A stretch of 64,000 nucleotides of DNA from Ectopseudomonas chengduensis (GTDB lineage: Bacteria; Pseudomonadota; Gammaproteobacteria; Pseudomonadales; Pseudomonadaceae), in NCBI RefSeq assembly GCF_015712065.1, contig NZ_JACFYZ010000008.1, forward strand, positions 1-64,000. The letters run 5' to 3'. Each line of letters opens with the position of its first letter. Position 1 is the stretch's first letter. A model generated the notes under the pieces. The model worked only from the letters and a program-made list of their open reading frames with translations. It ran no database searches and was not told the DNA's origin. This document shows, piece after piece, positions 7,899-16,546 of the stretch. The position numbers were made by a program, and so were the translations under genes.

Positions 7899-8681
7899 TC
7901 AGATTGCGTTATGCGCTTTCATCCAGCCGAGGCCGGCAGCGGTGGTGGTTGCCGGCTTGTATTCACAGCCGATCCAGCCCTGGTAGCCGATGCGATCCAG
8001 GTGCTCGAAGAGGAAGCGGTAGTTGATCTCGCCAGTGCCCGGCTCGTTGCGGCCCGGGTTGTCGGCCAACTGCACGTGGTTGATGGCGGCCAGGTTGCTT
8101 TCAACCGTGCGGGCCAGGTCACCTTCCATGATCTGCATGTGGTAGATGTCGTACTGCAGGTACAGGTTGGTGCTGCCGACCTTGTCGCGGATGTCCAGGG
8201 CCTGCTTGGTGGTGCTGAGGTAGAAGCCGGGAATGTCACGGGTGTTGATGGCTTCCATGACCAGGCGAATGCCGGCGCCAGCCAGCTTGTCGGCCGCATA
8301 GCGCAGGTTGTCGACGAAGGTCTTCTCGACGGTGGCGCAATCCACGCCCTGCGGGCGGATGCCGGCCAGGCAGTTGATCTGCTTGTTGCCCAGCACCTTG
8401 GCGTAGGCGATGGCCTGGTCGACGCCGGCGCGGAATTCCTCGACGCGATCCGGGTGGCAGGCGATGCCACGCTCGCCCTTGCCCCAGTCACCGGCGGGCA
8501 GGTTGAACAGCACCTGTTCCAGCTTGTTGGCGTCCAGGCGGGCCTTGATCTCTTCCACCGGGAAGTCATAGGGGAAGAGGTATTCCACGCCGCTGAAACC
8601 GGCTTCGGCGGCGGCGGCGAAACGGTCCAGAAAGTCCACTTCGGTGAACAGCATGGACAGGTTGGCAGCAAAACGGGGCAT
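7899..8681 (-). CDS. hyi: Hydroxypyruvate isomerase
   Basis: Interconverts tartronate semialdehyde and hydroxypyruvate. The 260-residue xylose-isomerase-like TIM barrel has glutamates of the metal/substrate site in LVMEAINTRDIPGF and near the end in WIGCEYKPA. I start at MPRFAANLSMLF, which is the conserved N-terminus of the family. The frame extends 30 bases upstream into a REP element and is unlikely to be used. A facing pair of GTAGCCCGGATGCAATCCGGG elements separates it from gcl. Confidence 0.95.
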   Translation of the reverse strand: MPRFAANLSMLFTEVDFLDRFAAAAEAGFSGVEYLFPYDFPVEEIKARLDANKLEQVLFNLPAGDWGKGERGIACHPDRVEEFRAGVDQAIAYAKVLGNKQINCLAGIRPQGVDCATVEKTFVDNLRYAADKLAGAGIRLVMEAINTRDIPGFYLSTTKQALDIRDKVGSTNLYLQYDIYHMQIMEGDLARTVESNLAAINHVQLADNPGRNEPGTGEINYRFLFEHLDRIGYQGWIGCEYKPATTTAAGLGWMKAHNAI

Positions 8682-8696
8682 GGTGTGCTCCTTGTC

Positions 8697-8754
8697 GTAG
8701 CCCGGATGCAATCCGGGGCGGTGTTGCGGTCTTCCCGGATTGCATCCGGGCTAC
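8697..8754. repeat. REP-like facing pair (CCCGGATGCAATCCGGG)
   Basis: GTAGCCCGGATGCAATCCGGG at 8697-8717 faces its reverse complement at 8734-8754. The pair lies between gcl and hyi, inside what is otherwise one operon. A hairpin here could change the gcl:hyi expression ratio. Confidence 0.85.
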
Positions 8755-8795
8755 GTCGTGGTGGCCGGGTGCGCGTGGCACACCCGGCGTACTGA

Positions 8796-10571
8796 TCAAT
8801 CCAGCAGCGAGATGGCGGTCGGGGCGTCGACGCCGCGCTCGGCCAGTTCCTCGAACTCGTTGATGGCGTTGATCTCGGTGCCCATGGAGATGTTGGTGAC
8901 ACGCTCCAGGATGATCTCCACCACCACCGGTACGCGGTGCTCGGCCATCAGGCGCTTGGCTTCGGCGAAGGCGTTCTGCAGCTCGTTTGGGTCGAACACG
9001 CGGATCGCCTTGCAGCCCAGGCCCTCGACCACGGCGACGTGATCGACGCCGTAACCGTTGAGCTCCGGCGCGTTGATGTTCTCGAACGCCAGCTGCACGC
9101 AGTAATCGATGTCGAAGCCGCGCTGCGCCTGACGGATCAGGCCCAGGTAGGAGTTGTTCACCAGCACGTGGATGTACGGCAGGTTGAACTGCGCGCCGAC
9201 GGCCAGCTCCTCGATCATGAACTGGAAGTCATAGTCGCCGGACAGCGCCACCACGTTGCGGTTCGGGTCGGCCTTGACCACGCCGAGGGCAGCCGGAATG
9301 GTCCAGCCCAGCGGGCCGGCCTGACCGCAGTTGATCCAGTGGCGCGGCTTGTACACGTGCAGGAACTGCGCGCCGGCGATCTGCGACAGACCGATGGTGC
9401 TGACGTAGCAGGTGTCCTTGCCGAACGCCTCGTTCATCTCTTCGTAGACGCGCTGTGGCTTGGCCGGCACGTTGTCGAAGTGGGTCTTGCGCTGCAGGGT
9501 GCGCTTGCGCTCGCGGCAGGACTCGACCCAGGCGCTGCGGTCCTTCAGCTTGCCAGCGGCTTTCCACTCGCGGGCGACTTCGAGGAAGGCGTCCAGCGCG
9601 TTGCCGGCGTCGGAGGCGATACCCAGGTCCGGGTTGAACACGCGGCCAATCTGCGTCGGTTCGATGTCGACGTGGATGAACTTGCGGCCCTCGGTGTAGA
9701 CGTCGACCGAGCCGGTATGACGGTTGGCCCAGCGGTTGCCGATGCCGAACACCAAGTCGGAGGCGAGCAGGGTGGCGTTGCCGTAGCGGTGCGAGGTCTG
9801 CAGGCCGACCATGCCGACCATCAGCTTGTGATCGTCCGGAATCGCGCCCCAGCCCATCAGGGTCGGCACCACCGGCACGCCAGTCAGCTCGGCGAACTCC
9901 ACCAGCTTGTCTTGCGCATCGGCATTGAAGATGCCGCCACCGGCGACCAGCAGCGGGCGCTCGGCGTCGTTGAGCATGGCGATGGCCTTCTCGGCCTGGA
10001 CGCGGCTGGTGGTCGGCTTGGCCACCGGCAGCGGCTCGTAGGCGTCGATATCGAATTCGATCTCGGCCATCTGCACGTCGAACGGCAGGTCGATCAGTAC
10101 TGGGCCGGGGCGGCCGCTGCGCATTTCATGGAAGGCACGCTGGAAGGCGCGCGGCACCTGGCCGGGTTCCATCACGGTGGTGGCCCACTTGGTTACCGGG
10201 CCGACGATGCTGGTGATGTCGACCGCCTGGAAATCTTCCTTGTGCATACGCGCACGCGGCGCCTGGCCGGTGATGCACAGAATCGGGATGGAGTCGGCCG
10301 AGGCCGAGTACAGACCGGTGACCATGTCGGTGCCGGCCGGGCCCGAGGTGCCGATGCACACGCCGATATTGCCGGCATTGGTGCGGGTGTAACCCTCGGC
10401 CATGTGCGAAGCGCCTTCGACGTGACGGGCCAGGACGTGATCGATGCCACCGAGTTTCTTCAGTGCGGCATACAGGGGGTTGATGGCAGCGCCGGGGACG
10501 CCGAACGCGGTATCGACGCCTTCGCGGCGCATCACCAGTACGGCTGCCTCGATTGCTCTCATTCTGGCCAT
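8796..10571 (-). CDS. gcl: Glyoxylate carboligase (tartronate-semialdehyde synthase)
   Basis: Thiamine-diphosphate enzyme that joins two glyoxylates to tartronate semialdehyde and CO2. Length is 591 residues. The sequence RHVEGASHMAEG places Val51 where almost all other ThDP enzymes have a catalytic glutamate, the hallmark of Gcl. The ThDP-binding GDYDFQFMIEEL ... NNSYLGLI motif lies in the C-terminal third. First gene of the gcl-hyi-glxR run. Its upstream region has a TTGTATACAA palindrome 26 bases before the start codon and a RutR-like box further up, so it is probably repressed by the purine regulators. Confidence 0.97.
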   Translation of the reverse strand: MARMRAIEAAVLVMRREGVDTAFGVPGAAINPLYAALKKLGGIDHVLARHVEGASHMAEGYTRTNAGNIGVCIGTSGPAGTDMVTGLYSASADSIPILCITGQAPRARMHKEDFQAVDITSIVGPVTKWATTVMEPGQVPRAFQRAFHEMRSGRPGPVLIDLPFDVQMAEIEFDIDAYEPLPVAKPTTSRVQAEKAIAMLNDAERPLLVAGGGIFNADAQDKLVEFAELTGVPVVPTLMGWGAIPDDHKLMVGMVGLQTSHRYGNATLLASDLVFGIGNRWANRHTGSVDVYTEGRKFIHVDIEPTQIGRVFNPDLGIASDAGNALDAFLEVAREWKAAGKLKDRSAWVESCRERKRTLQRKTHFDNVPAKPQRVYEEMNEAFGKDTCYVSTIGLSQIAGAQFLHVYKPRHWINCGQAGPLGWTIPAALGVVKADPNRNVVALSGDYDFQFMIEELAVGAQFNLPYIHVLVNNSYLGLIRQAQRGFDIDYCVQLAFENINAPELNGYGVDHVAVVEGLGCKAIRVFDPNELQNAFAEAKRLMAEHRVPVVVEIILERVTNISMGTEINAINEFEELAERGVDAPTAISLLD

Positions 10572-10906
10572 AATCTTGTGCCTCTTTTGTTATCAGATTG
10601 TATACAAAGCGCCTGGCTCGGATTCTATGCAGGCTATGACTTCGCGGTCAACAATTTTTCCGGTGCAGCCTGTCGCCTGGGACAAATTCTTTTGAAACGC
10701 CCGTTTGACGGGGTTGGTAGTGCAGGCGAAGAGGTGTGTCGCGATAAATGTATACAATAAAAAATAATATTGTATGTAGTGGTTGAATTTTTTGTTTCTG
10801 ATGGGATAGTGAGGGCGAGCTTTGGATTGCCTAGGGCTGTCGGCGTGCGCAGTGCCGGTTTCGCTCCGGGTGTTTCGTTCCCTTCGTCACTTCAGGAGTC
10901 ATCAGC
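10572..10906. promoter_or_regulatory. gcl / glcG-like divergent control region
   Basis: This 335-base gap holds no gene. A perfect TTGTATACAA lies at 10598-10607. ATGTATACAAT lies at 10748-10758, followed by ATTGTATG at about 10769. ATGACTTCGCGGTCAA (10636-10651) resembles the RutR-type TTGACC-N4-GGTCAA box. The first site would block gcl and the second pair the divergent GlcG-like gene. Motifs are seen directly; which protein binds them is inference. Confidence 0.65.
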
Positions 10907-11341
10907 ATGAGTCACTTGAACCTGCAAACCGCCAATGCCATCGGTAACCGCGCGCTGGCCGTGGGCCGCGAGATAAAGGCGGCGTCGCTGACCGTCGCCG
11001 TACTGGATGCTGGCGGGCATCTGATTTGCCTGCAGCGCGAGGACGGCGCCAGCCTGCTGCGCCCGCAGATTGCCATCGGCAAGGCCTGGGGCGCGCTGGC
11101 CCTGGGCAAGGGCTCGCGCCTGATCGCCGCCGACGCGCAGCAGCGCCCGGCCTTTATCGGGGCGGTGAACAACCTGGCTCAAGGCAGCCTGGTACCCGCG
11201 CCGGGAGGGGTATTGATTCGCGATGAACGCGGCGAAGTGATCGGCGCCGTCGGCATCACCGGCGACACCTCGGACATCGATGAGCAATGCGCGGTGAGTG
11301 CGCTGGAGTCGCTCGGCCTGAAGGCGGATGCGGGGGCTTAG
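10907..11341 (+). CDS. GlcG/HbpS-like heme-binding domain protein
   Basis: Small cytoplasmic protein of 144 residues of the DUF336 (GlcG/HbpS) family, often found beside glycolate or glyoxylate genes. Some members bind heme or cobalamin and act as stress-related accessory proteins, and no enzymatic role is firmly known. TVAVLDAGGHLICLQREDG and the glycine-rich GGVLIRDERGEVIGAVGITGD core are typical. A TCAGGAG ribosome site precedes the ATG. It is transcribed away from gcl from a shared operator region, suggesting co-regulation with glyoxylate use. Confidence 0.85.
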   Translation: MSHLNLQTANAIGNRALAVGREIKAASLTVAVLDAGGHLICLQREDGASLLRPQIAIGKAWGALALGKGSRLIAADAQQRPAFIGAVNNLAQGSLVPAPGGVLIRDERGEVIGAVGITGDTSDIDEQCAVSALESLGLKADAGA

Positions 11342-11630
11342 GCTGTCGCGGGGCCGTCCAGGCCGCGCGCACCGGTTTGATCGCGGCTGCGCGATGCCCC
11401 GGATTGCATCCGGGCTACGACTGTGGGAGGGGCTTCAGCCGCGACTGCTGCATCGAAGCGTCGCCGCTAAAGCGCCTCCCACGGTTTCGGCTTTGCGTAG
11501 GGGGATGTCGCTTTTTACATCCACCAGCCGGTAGGGTGCGCCGTGCGCACCAAGGCTTCCCGAACGTCCGCGCCGTAAACTCGGTGCGCATGGCGCACTC
11601 TACGGGTTCGGCATATGCCGCGGATTCGAG
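11342..11630. repeat. Three REP-like elements in tandem
   Basis: Nothing coding is seen here. In order there are CCCCGGATTGCATCCGGGCTAC (11397-11418), a GTGGGAGGGGCTTCAGCCGCGA ... CGCCTCCCAC hairpin (about 11423-11472), and a facing pair GTAGGGTGCGCCGTGCGCACC (11531-11551) with GGTGCGCATGGCGCACTCTAC (11582-11602). These sit between two convergent genes, a typical place for REP elements that can also act as bidirectional transcription stops. Confidence 0.85.
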
Positions 11631-12275
11631 TTAGGCGCTGGTCACCAATTCGGAGGCCATCGACGGCATCGGGCTGACATCACAGCCTTTGAGCACCAGG
11701 CGAATGATGGTCTGCGCGGCGGCTTCGTAGTCGGCGTCGTCCAGGCTGGCCTTGCCGGTGACGGTGGAGATCTGCCAGTCGAAGTCGGCGTAGGTCTGGG
11801 TCGCTGCCCAGATGCTGAATAGCAGGTGATGCGGGTCGACCTGCGCCATCAGGCCCTGATCGATCCAGCGCTGGATGCAGGCGATGTTGTGCTTGGCCTG
11901 GGCGTTGAGCTGTTCGGTCTGTTCCGGCGACAGGTGCGGCGCACCGTGCATGATCTCGCTGGCAAATACCTTGGAGGCATGCGGCAGTTCACGGGAGATG
12001 CGGATCTTCGAGCGGATGTAGGCGGTCAGCACTTCGCTCGGATGGCCCGGCTGGTTGAAGGGGGCAGAGGCGGCCAGCAGTGGCTCGATGATGCTTTCCA
12101 GGACCTCGCGGTAGAGGTTTTCCTTGGACTTGAAGTAGTAGTAGACGTTGGGCTTGGGCAGGCCTGCCTTGGCCGCAATGTCGCTGGTCTTGGTGGCGGC
12201 GAAGCCCTTGTCGGCGAACTCTTCGCTGGCTGCGCGCAGGATGAGCTCTTTGTTACGCTCGCGAATGCTGGTCAT
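11631..12275 (-). CDS. TetR-family regulator, RutR-like
   Basis: Protein of 214 residues with an N-terminal TetR helix-turn-helix (EEFADKGFAATKTSDIAAKAG, then NVYYYFKSKENLYREVL, about residues 15-60) and a C-terminal domain of the RutR/YcdC type (ASKVFASEIMHGAPHLSPEQ). E. coli RutR senses pyrimidines and recognises TTGACCA-N2-TGGTCAA. Similar boxes occur upstream of several permease and catabolic genes here, including one in this gene's own promoter region. I start at MTSIRERNKE; the 17 upstream codons are not family-like. It probably senses a nucleobase or degradation intermediate, which I cannot name. Confidence 0.85.
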   Translation of the reverse strand: MTSIRERNKELILRAASEEFADKGFAATKTSDIAAKAGLPKPNVYYYFKSKENLYREVLESIIEPLLAASAPFNQPGHPSEVLTAYIRSKIRISRELPHASKVFASEIMHGAPHLSPEQTEQLNAQAKHNIACIQRWIDQGLMAQVDPHHLLFSIWAATQTYADFDWQISTVTGKASLDDADYEAAAQTIIRLVLKGCDVSPMPSMASELVTSA

Positions 12276-12487
12276 AAGGCCCTGTGGTTTGCTCTGCCGC
12301 CGGGCGGCGGTCGGGCATGGTAGCACCGGCTTTGCGCGAGGCTCAAGCCAGCGGCCACGGGCTGCTCAGCGTTTAACTGACTCTCGGGTCAAATTTCTGT
12401 ATACAAGAATTCGCTTTTCTGTTTCTATCGCGCATAGCGTTATCCATGACAAAAAGTCTCGGCGCGTGACGCTGCAGGAGACCCACC
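12276..12487. promoter_or_regulatory. tetR / moaA divergent control region
   Basis: CTGACTCTCGGGTCAA (12377-12392), a RutR-type box, is followed after a few bases by CTGTATACAAG (12397-12407), a GntR-type palindrome. Both operator types are therefore side by side between the regulator gene and moaA, as would be expected for joint control of both genes. Confidence 0.6.
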
Positions 12488-13483
12488 GTGAATACCCATC
12501 AGCTCGTCGATCCCTTCGGGCGGCGCATCACCTACCTGCGTTTGTCGGTGACCGATCGCTGCGATTTTCGCTGCACCTACTGCATGAGTGAAGACATGCA
12601 GTTCGCTCCGCGTGCGCAGATTCTCAGCCTGGAAGAGCTGTATGCCGTGGCCGACGCCTTCATTGGGCTGGGCGTGCGGCGTATTCGTATCACCGGTGGC
12701 GAGCCATTGGTACGCAAGAATCTGCTGAGCCTGTTGCAGCGCCTGGGTGAGCGTGACGAGCTGGATGACCTGGCCATTACCACCAATGGCTCGCAACTGG
12801 CGGAGATGGCCGCGCCGTTGCGCGCGGCGGGTGTGCGGCGCCTGAACATCAGCCTGGATTCACTACAGCGCGAGCGCTTCGCCGCCTTTACCCGGCGCGA
12901 CAAGCTCGACCAGGTGCTGGCCGGCATCGACGCCGCGCGTGCCGCAGGCTTTGACAGGATCAAGCTCAACAGCGTGGTGCAGAGTGGGCGTAACGACGAC
13001 GAGGTGCTGGATCTGGTCGAGTTCGCCATCGAGCGCGGCCTGGATATCAGCTTCATCGAGGAAATGCCGCTGGGCAGCGTGGTCAGCCACAGTCGCGAGC
13101 AGACCTTCTGCTCCAGCGACGAGGTGCACCAGCGTATCGAACAGCGCCATGCGCTGGTGCGTAGCAGCAAGGTCACTGGCGGGCCATCGCGCTACTGGCA
13201 GGTGGTCGGTACGCAGACCCAGGTAGGTTTCATCTCGCCGCACAGCCACAACTTCTGCGGCGACTGCAACCGTGTGCGTGTCACCGCCGAGGGCAAGCTG
13301 GTGCTCTGTCTCGGCCACGACAACGCGCTGGATCTCAAGCGCTTGCTGCGCGCCCATCCGGGCGACGGCGAGCGCCTACGCCAGGCACTGATCGAGGCGT
13401 TGCGTCTGAAGCCCGAGCGGCACCATTTCGCCACCGACGAGCAGGTGCAGGTGGTGCGCTTCATGAGCATGACCGGCGGTTAG
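12488..13483 (+). CDS. moaA: GTP 3',8-cyclase (molybdenum cofactor synthesis)
   Basis: Radical-SAM enzyme that starts molybdopterin synthesis by rearranging GTP. In the 331-residue protein the SAM cluster cysteines are Cys25, Cys29 and Cys32 (RCDFRCTYCM). The second cluster that binds GTP is Cys257, Cys260 and Cys274. The C-terminus ends in the required Gly-Gly. A CAGGAG site precedes the ATG. This copy stands apart from other moa genes and inside the purine cluster. Xanthine dehydrogenase needs the cofactor, so it is probably a dedicated, co-regulated copy. Confidence 0.95.
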   Translation: MNTHQLVDPFGRRITYLRLSVTDRCDFRCTYCMSEDMQFAPRAQILSLEELYAVADAFIGLGVRRIRITGGEPLVRKNLLSLLQRLGERDELDDLAITTNGSQLAEMAAPLRAAGVRRLNISLDSLQRERFAAFTRRDKLDQVLAGIDAARAAGFDRIKLNSVVQSGRNDDEVLDLVEFAIERGLDISFIEEMPLGSVVSHSREQTFCSSDEVHQRIEQRHALVRSSKVTGGPSRYWQVVGTQTQVGFISPHSHNFCGDCNRVRVTAEGKLVLCLGHDNALDLKRLLRAHPGDGERLRQALIEALRLKPERHHFATDEQVQVVRFMSMTGG

Positions 13484-13555
13484 TGTCGCGAGACGAATAA
13501 TCTGTTGCCTATGGGCCGAGACCGCCACATCAATTACAGCAGGCTGCACAGTCCT

Positions 13556-13630
13556 TGTAGGAGCCGCGCCCCGCGGCGCATGGGCCGGTTCAGACGACTG
13601 AAAAGCTTTGCCCCGAGGCGGGGCTTCTAC
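13556..13630. repeat. REP-like hairpin (GTAGGAGCCGCGCC type)
   Basis: GTAGGAGCCGCGCCCCGCGGCG is followed by GCCCCGAGGCGGGGCTTCTAC, the matching inverted arm. It lies between moaA and the solute-binding protein gene. Another copy of this family is at 26786. Confidence 0.75.
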
Positions 13631-13717
13631 TCAGGCCTGGCGCCTGACCGACATCTTATGCCTGACGCGACACTAAGCCCTCACCGCAATCTCAAAACAA
13701 CAATAAGGAGGCTCTCA

Positions 13718-14557
13718 ATGCAGCCCGTACGACTGTGCCTGTTTTCCACCATTCTGCTGACGCCCGCTGCCCTGGCGCAGACCTACGTGGTCGGCGTCGA
13801 GGACCTGCCATTCGCCCCGCACTACAGCCTCGATGGCGAGGGTCAGTACCGTGGCTTCGCTCGTGAGGTGCTGGATGCCTTCGCCGTCGATAGCGGTATC
13901 AGCCTGAGCTACAAGGCGTTGCCGGTGGATCAGTTGCTGCCGGCCCTGCAGCGCGGCGAGATCGATCTCAAGTATCCCGACAGCCCGTACTGGGCCGGCG
14001 CGCAGAAAGCAGGCATGACCTTGCACTACAGCCAGCCGGTGGTCGATTACGTCGACGGCGTGCTGGTGGCACCGCAGCGTCAGGGGCAGGCGTTGGAGAA
14101 CATCCGTCGTCTGGCCATGGTGCAGGGCTGGACACCGCGTGGATACGAAGATGCCATCGACAGTGGGCAGATCCAGTTGAGCTACAGCGATGATCTACGC
14201 CAGATGATTCGCCAGGCCTTGAAACAGGACACTGATGGCGCCTACTTCAACGTGGTGGTGGCCACCCATTATCTGGACAACATCCGGGCGCGACCGGGTG
14301 CTTTGGTCTTTGATCCCAAGTTGCCGCATACCCGCGGCAGCTTTCACCTGTCCAGCGCTCGTCATCCACAGCTGATCGCGCGTTTCGATCGCTTTCTTGC
14401 CGAGCGCTCGGCTCAGGTTGCCGCGCTCAAGGCGAGCTATCGCGTCGAGGCCAACCTGGATAGCGACTACATCGGTCTGGAACAGTGGAAGGTGGACTTT
14501 CTCGAGCGGCAGAAAGAAAAAGCCGGCGCACAGGCGCCGGCTTCGTCTCGTCCGTGA
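13718..14557 (+). CDS. Periplasmic solute-binding protein (SBP_bac_3 family)
   Basis: Protein of 279 residues with a cleavable signal peptide (MQPVRLCLFSTILLTPAALA). The mature part is a type II periplasmic binding fold of the kind that binds amino acids or small polar ligands (YVVGVEDLPFAPHYS, FAREVLDAFA, then a two-lobed pattern). An AAGGAG site lies before the ATG, and upstream frame extension is REP sequence. No ABC permease or ATPase is adjacent. The neighbour is a convergent NCS1 permease, so this is an orphan binding protein, perhaps a sensor partner or a scavenger for a distant transporter. Confidence 0.8.
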   Translation: MQPVRLCLFSTILLTPAALAQTYVVGVEDLPFAPHYSLDGEGQYRGFAREVLDAFAVDSGISLSYKALPVDQLLPALQRGEIDLKYPDSPYWAGAQKAGMTLHYSQPVVDYVDGVLVAPQRQGQALENIRRLAMVQGWTPRGYEDAIDSGQIQLSYSDDLRQMIRQALKQDTDGAYFNVVVATHYLDNIRARPGALVFDPKLPHTRGSFHLSSARHPQLIARFDRFLAERSAQVAALKASYRVEANLDSDYIGLEQWKVDFLERQKEKAGAQAPASSRP

Positions 14558-14561
14558 TCGT

Positions 14562-16028
14562 TCAGATACTGGCGTTGGCGCGTTTCAGCGCCTGCGCCTG
14601 GCCGTGCATCAGGCCGTAGTGCAGTAGCGCGCCGAGCAGGGCGCCGAGCAGCCAGGAATAACCCGACAGCTGGCTAAGAACGGGCGCCCACACCGAGGCG
14701 ACGGAAAACACCGAGGCGATGGCAAAGGCGATCAGCGCCTTGCGGTTCCAGCCGCCGTCGAAGTAGTAAGCCGAGCCGACCTCCGCGCTGAACAGCTGCT
14801 GCAGATCGAGCTTGCGCTGGCGCACCAGGTAATAGTCGACGACGATGATGCCGTACAGCGGCGCCAGCACGGCGCCCAGGGTGTCGACGAAGGCGGCGAT
14901 GCCGACGTTGCTGATGAAAGCCACCCACAGCGCGCCGATGAAGAAGGCGATGCCGGCAGTGATGAAGCCACCGGTACGGGCGCTGATGTGTGCCGGCGCC
15001 AGGTTGGCCAGGTCATAGGCTGGCGGGATGAAGTTGGCCACCAGGTTGATGCCCACGGTCGCGGCGAAGAAGGTCAGCGCGGCGATGATGGTCAGGGTCA
15101 GGTTGTCTACCCGGGCAACGATATCGGTCGGGTTGGTCAGCGTCTCGCCGAACACCACCACGGTGCCTGCAGTGATCACCAGGGCGATCAGCGAGAAGAA
15201 TGCCAGGCTCACCGGTAGGCCGAGGAAGTTGCCGATGGTCATCTGCTTCTCGCTTTTGACGAAGCGGGCGAAGTCGCCGTAGTTGATCACCACGGCGGCG
15301 AAGTAGGCGACCATGGTGCCGACCACGGCGAAGAACGCGGCCACCGGGCCGGCCTTGTACTCGCCCGTGCCACTGAAGATGTTGCCCAGCTCGCTGAGCA
15401 GACTCGGGCCGGCCTGATACCAGATCAGACCCATCAGGGCGATCATCACCACATAGACCAGCGGCCCGGCCCAGTTGAGGAAGCGGGTGATCCAGCTCAT
15501 GCCGCAGACGAACAGACCGACCTGAAATAGGCAAACGATCACGTAGGACAGCCAGCCGATGGCGGTCAGCCCCATGTATACGGCCGGGTCTTGCGGCTGC
15601 AACAGCGAGTTGAGCAGCAGCGCCACGGCGGTGGAGGCGAAGTAGGTCTGCACGCCGTACCAGAAGATGGCGACGATGCCACGCACCAGCGCAGGGAAGT
15701 TGGCACCGCGCACGCCCATGCTGGCGCGGGCGAACACCGGGAAGGGGATGCCGTACTTGACGCTGGGCTTGCCGGTCAGCTGCACCAGGCCCATGACGAT
15801 GCAGCCGGCGAGGACGATACCGGCCAGCACTGCCCAGCCATTGAGCCCGTAGGAGATGAACAGCGTGGCTGCCAGGGTATAGCCGAACAGGCTTTGAATG
15901 TCGTTCGACCAGACGTTGAAGATCTCGAACCAGCCCCAGGTGCGCTTCTCGGGAGCCAGTGGCGCGAGATCCTCGTTGTGTAGTGAGGGATCAATGTTCT
16001 TGATGCGAAAATCTTCGGTGTTGGACAT
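14562..16028 (-). CDS. NCS1-family nucleobase:cation symporter
   Basis: Inner-membrane transporter of 488 residues with about 12 hydrophobic helices, family of cytosine, uracil, hydantoin and allantoin permeases. Visible family features are the N-terminal NEDLAPLAPEKRTWGWFEIFNVW, the helix with GKPSVKYGIPFPVFARASMGVRGANFPALVR, and IVVDYYLVRQRKLDL near the C-terminus. I start at MSNTEDFRIKN. The upstream 64 codons cover the promoter with operator-like boxes. The substrate cannot be assigned by eye; purine context suggests a purine base, allantoin or a related ureide. Confidence 0.9.
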   Translation of the reverse strand: MSNTEDFRIKNIDPSLHNEDLAPLAPEKRTWGWFEIFNVWSNDIQSLFGYTLAATLFISYGLNGWAVLAGIVLAGCIVMGLVQLTGKPSVKYGIPFPVFARASMGVRGANFPALVRGIVAIFWYGVQTYFASTAVALLLNSLLQPQDPAVYMGLTAIGWLSYVIVCLFQVGLFVCGMSWITRFLNWAGPLVYVVMIALMGLIWYQAGPSLLSELGNIFSGTGEYKAGPVAAFFAVVGTMVAYFAAVVINYGDFARFVKSEKQMTIGNFLGLPVSLAFFSLIALVITAGTVVVFGETLTNPTDIVARVDNLTLTIIAALTFFAATVGINLVANFIPPAYDLANLAPAHISARTGGFITAGIAFFIGALWVAFISNVGIAAFVDTLGAVLAPLYGIIVVDYYLVRQRKLDLQQLFSAEVGSAYYFDGGWNRKALIAFAIASVFSVASVWAPVLSQLSGYSWLLGALLGALLHYGLMHGQAQALKRANASI

Positions 16029-16546
16029 GGACAGCTCCCAGTTTTGTTCTTGCGCCGCGGCGGCGTATGAGGAGATTTGTCTGCAGGTTCCGTTCCGATT
16101 TTGTATTCGCGTCATGACTGAATCGATGTATACAGCCATTTCGACAGTATTTCGGTGGGAACCTGACTGTCTTGTACACAGAAAATACGTTGCTGAATAT
16201 GGCTTTCGGACAAATTGCACACAAAAAATAGAAATATTGTGATCAAAAACTTGACCTTGCGGTCAGTTGCATGCTTGCAAGTCGTTGATGAAGAAGCCTG
16301 ATAGGCGGCCCGATTCTGCACCGATGCGGTGCCAGGTCTGATTGCGGAGCGCTGGGTTGGTGCGGCGATTCAAGCCGGTTTGATAAAGGCGGTGCGCACG
16401 GCGCACCCTACGGCCCGAGGTAGGTGGCTGTGCGCACCGGTCATCTTTCGGCGCAAAGAAAAAGGGGGAAGGGCGCGAGCGCCCATCCCCCTTTTTACTC
16501 GGCCGCTGTCCCTACCCGACGTCGGCCAAGTGCGTTGCGGCAGTGA
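16029..16546. promoter_or_regulatory. Control region of the NCS1 permease and spacer to the porin gene
   Basis: TGTATACA (16127-16134), TTGTACACAG (about 16172) and TTGCACACAA (about 16213) are GntR-type palindrome variants. TTGACCTTGCGGTCAG (16251-16266) is a RutR-type box. Then a GGTGCGCACGGCGCACCCTAC REP-like half is seen near 16390. No coding sequence is convincing in these 518 bases. Confidence 0.6.
16458..16498 (-). terminator. Rho-independent terminator of the Tsx-like gene
   Basis: GGGGGAAGGGCGC and GCGCCCATCCCCC pair around a short loop, with A-runs on the left and T-runs on the right. On the minus strand it follows the Tsx-like stop codon by about 50 bases. Confidence 0.8.
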
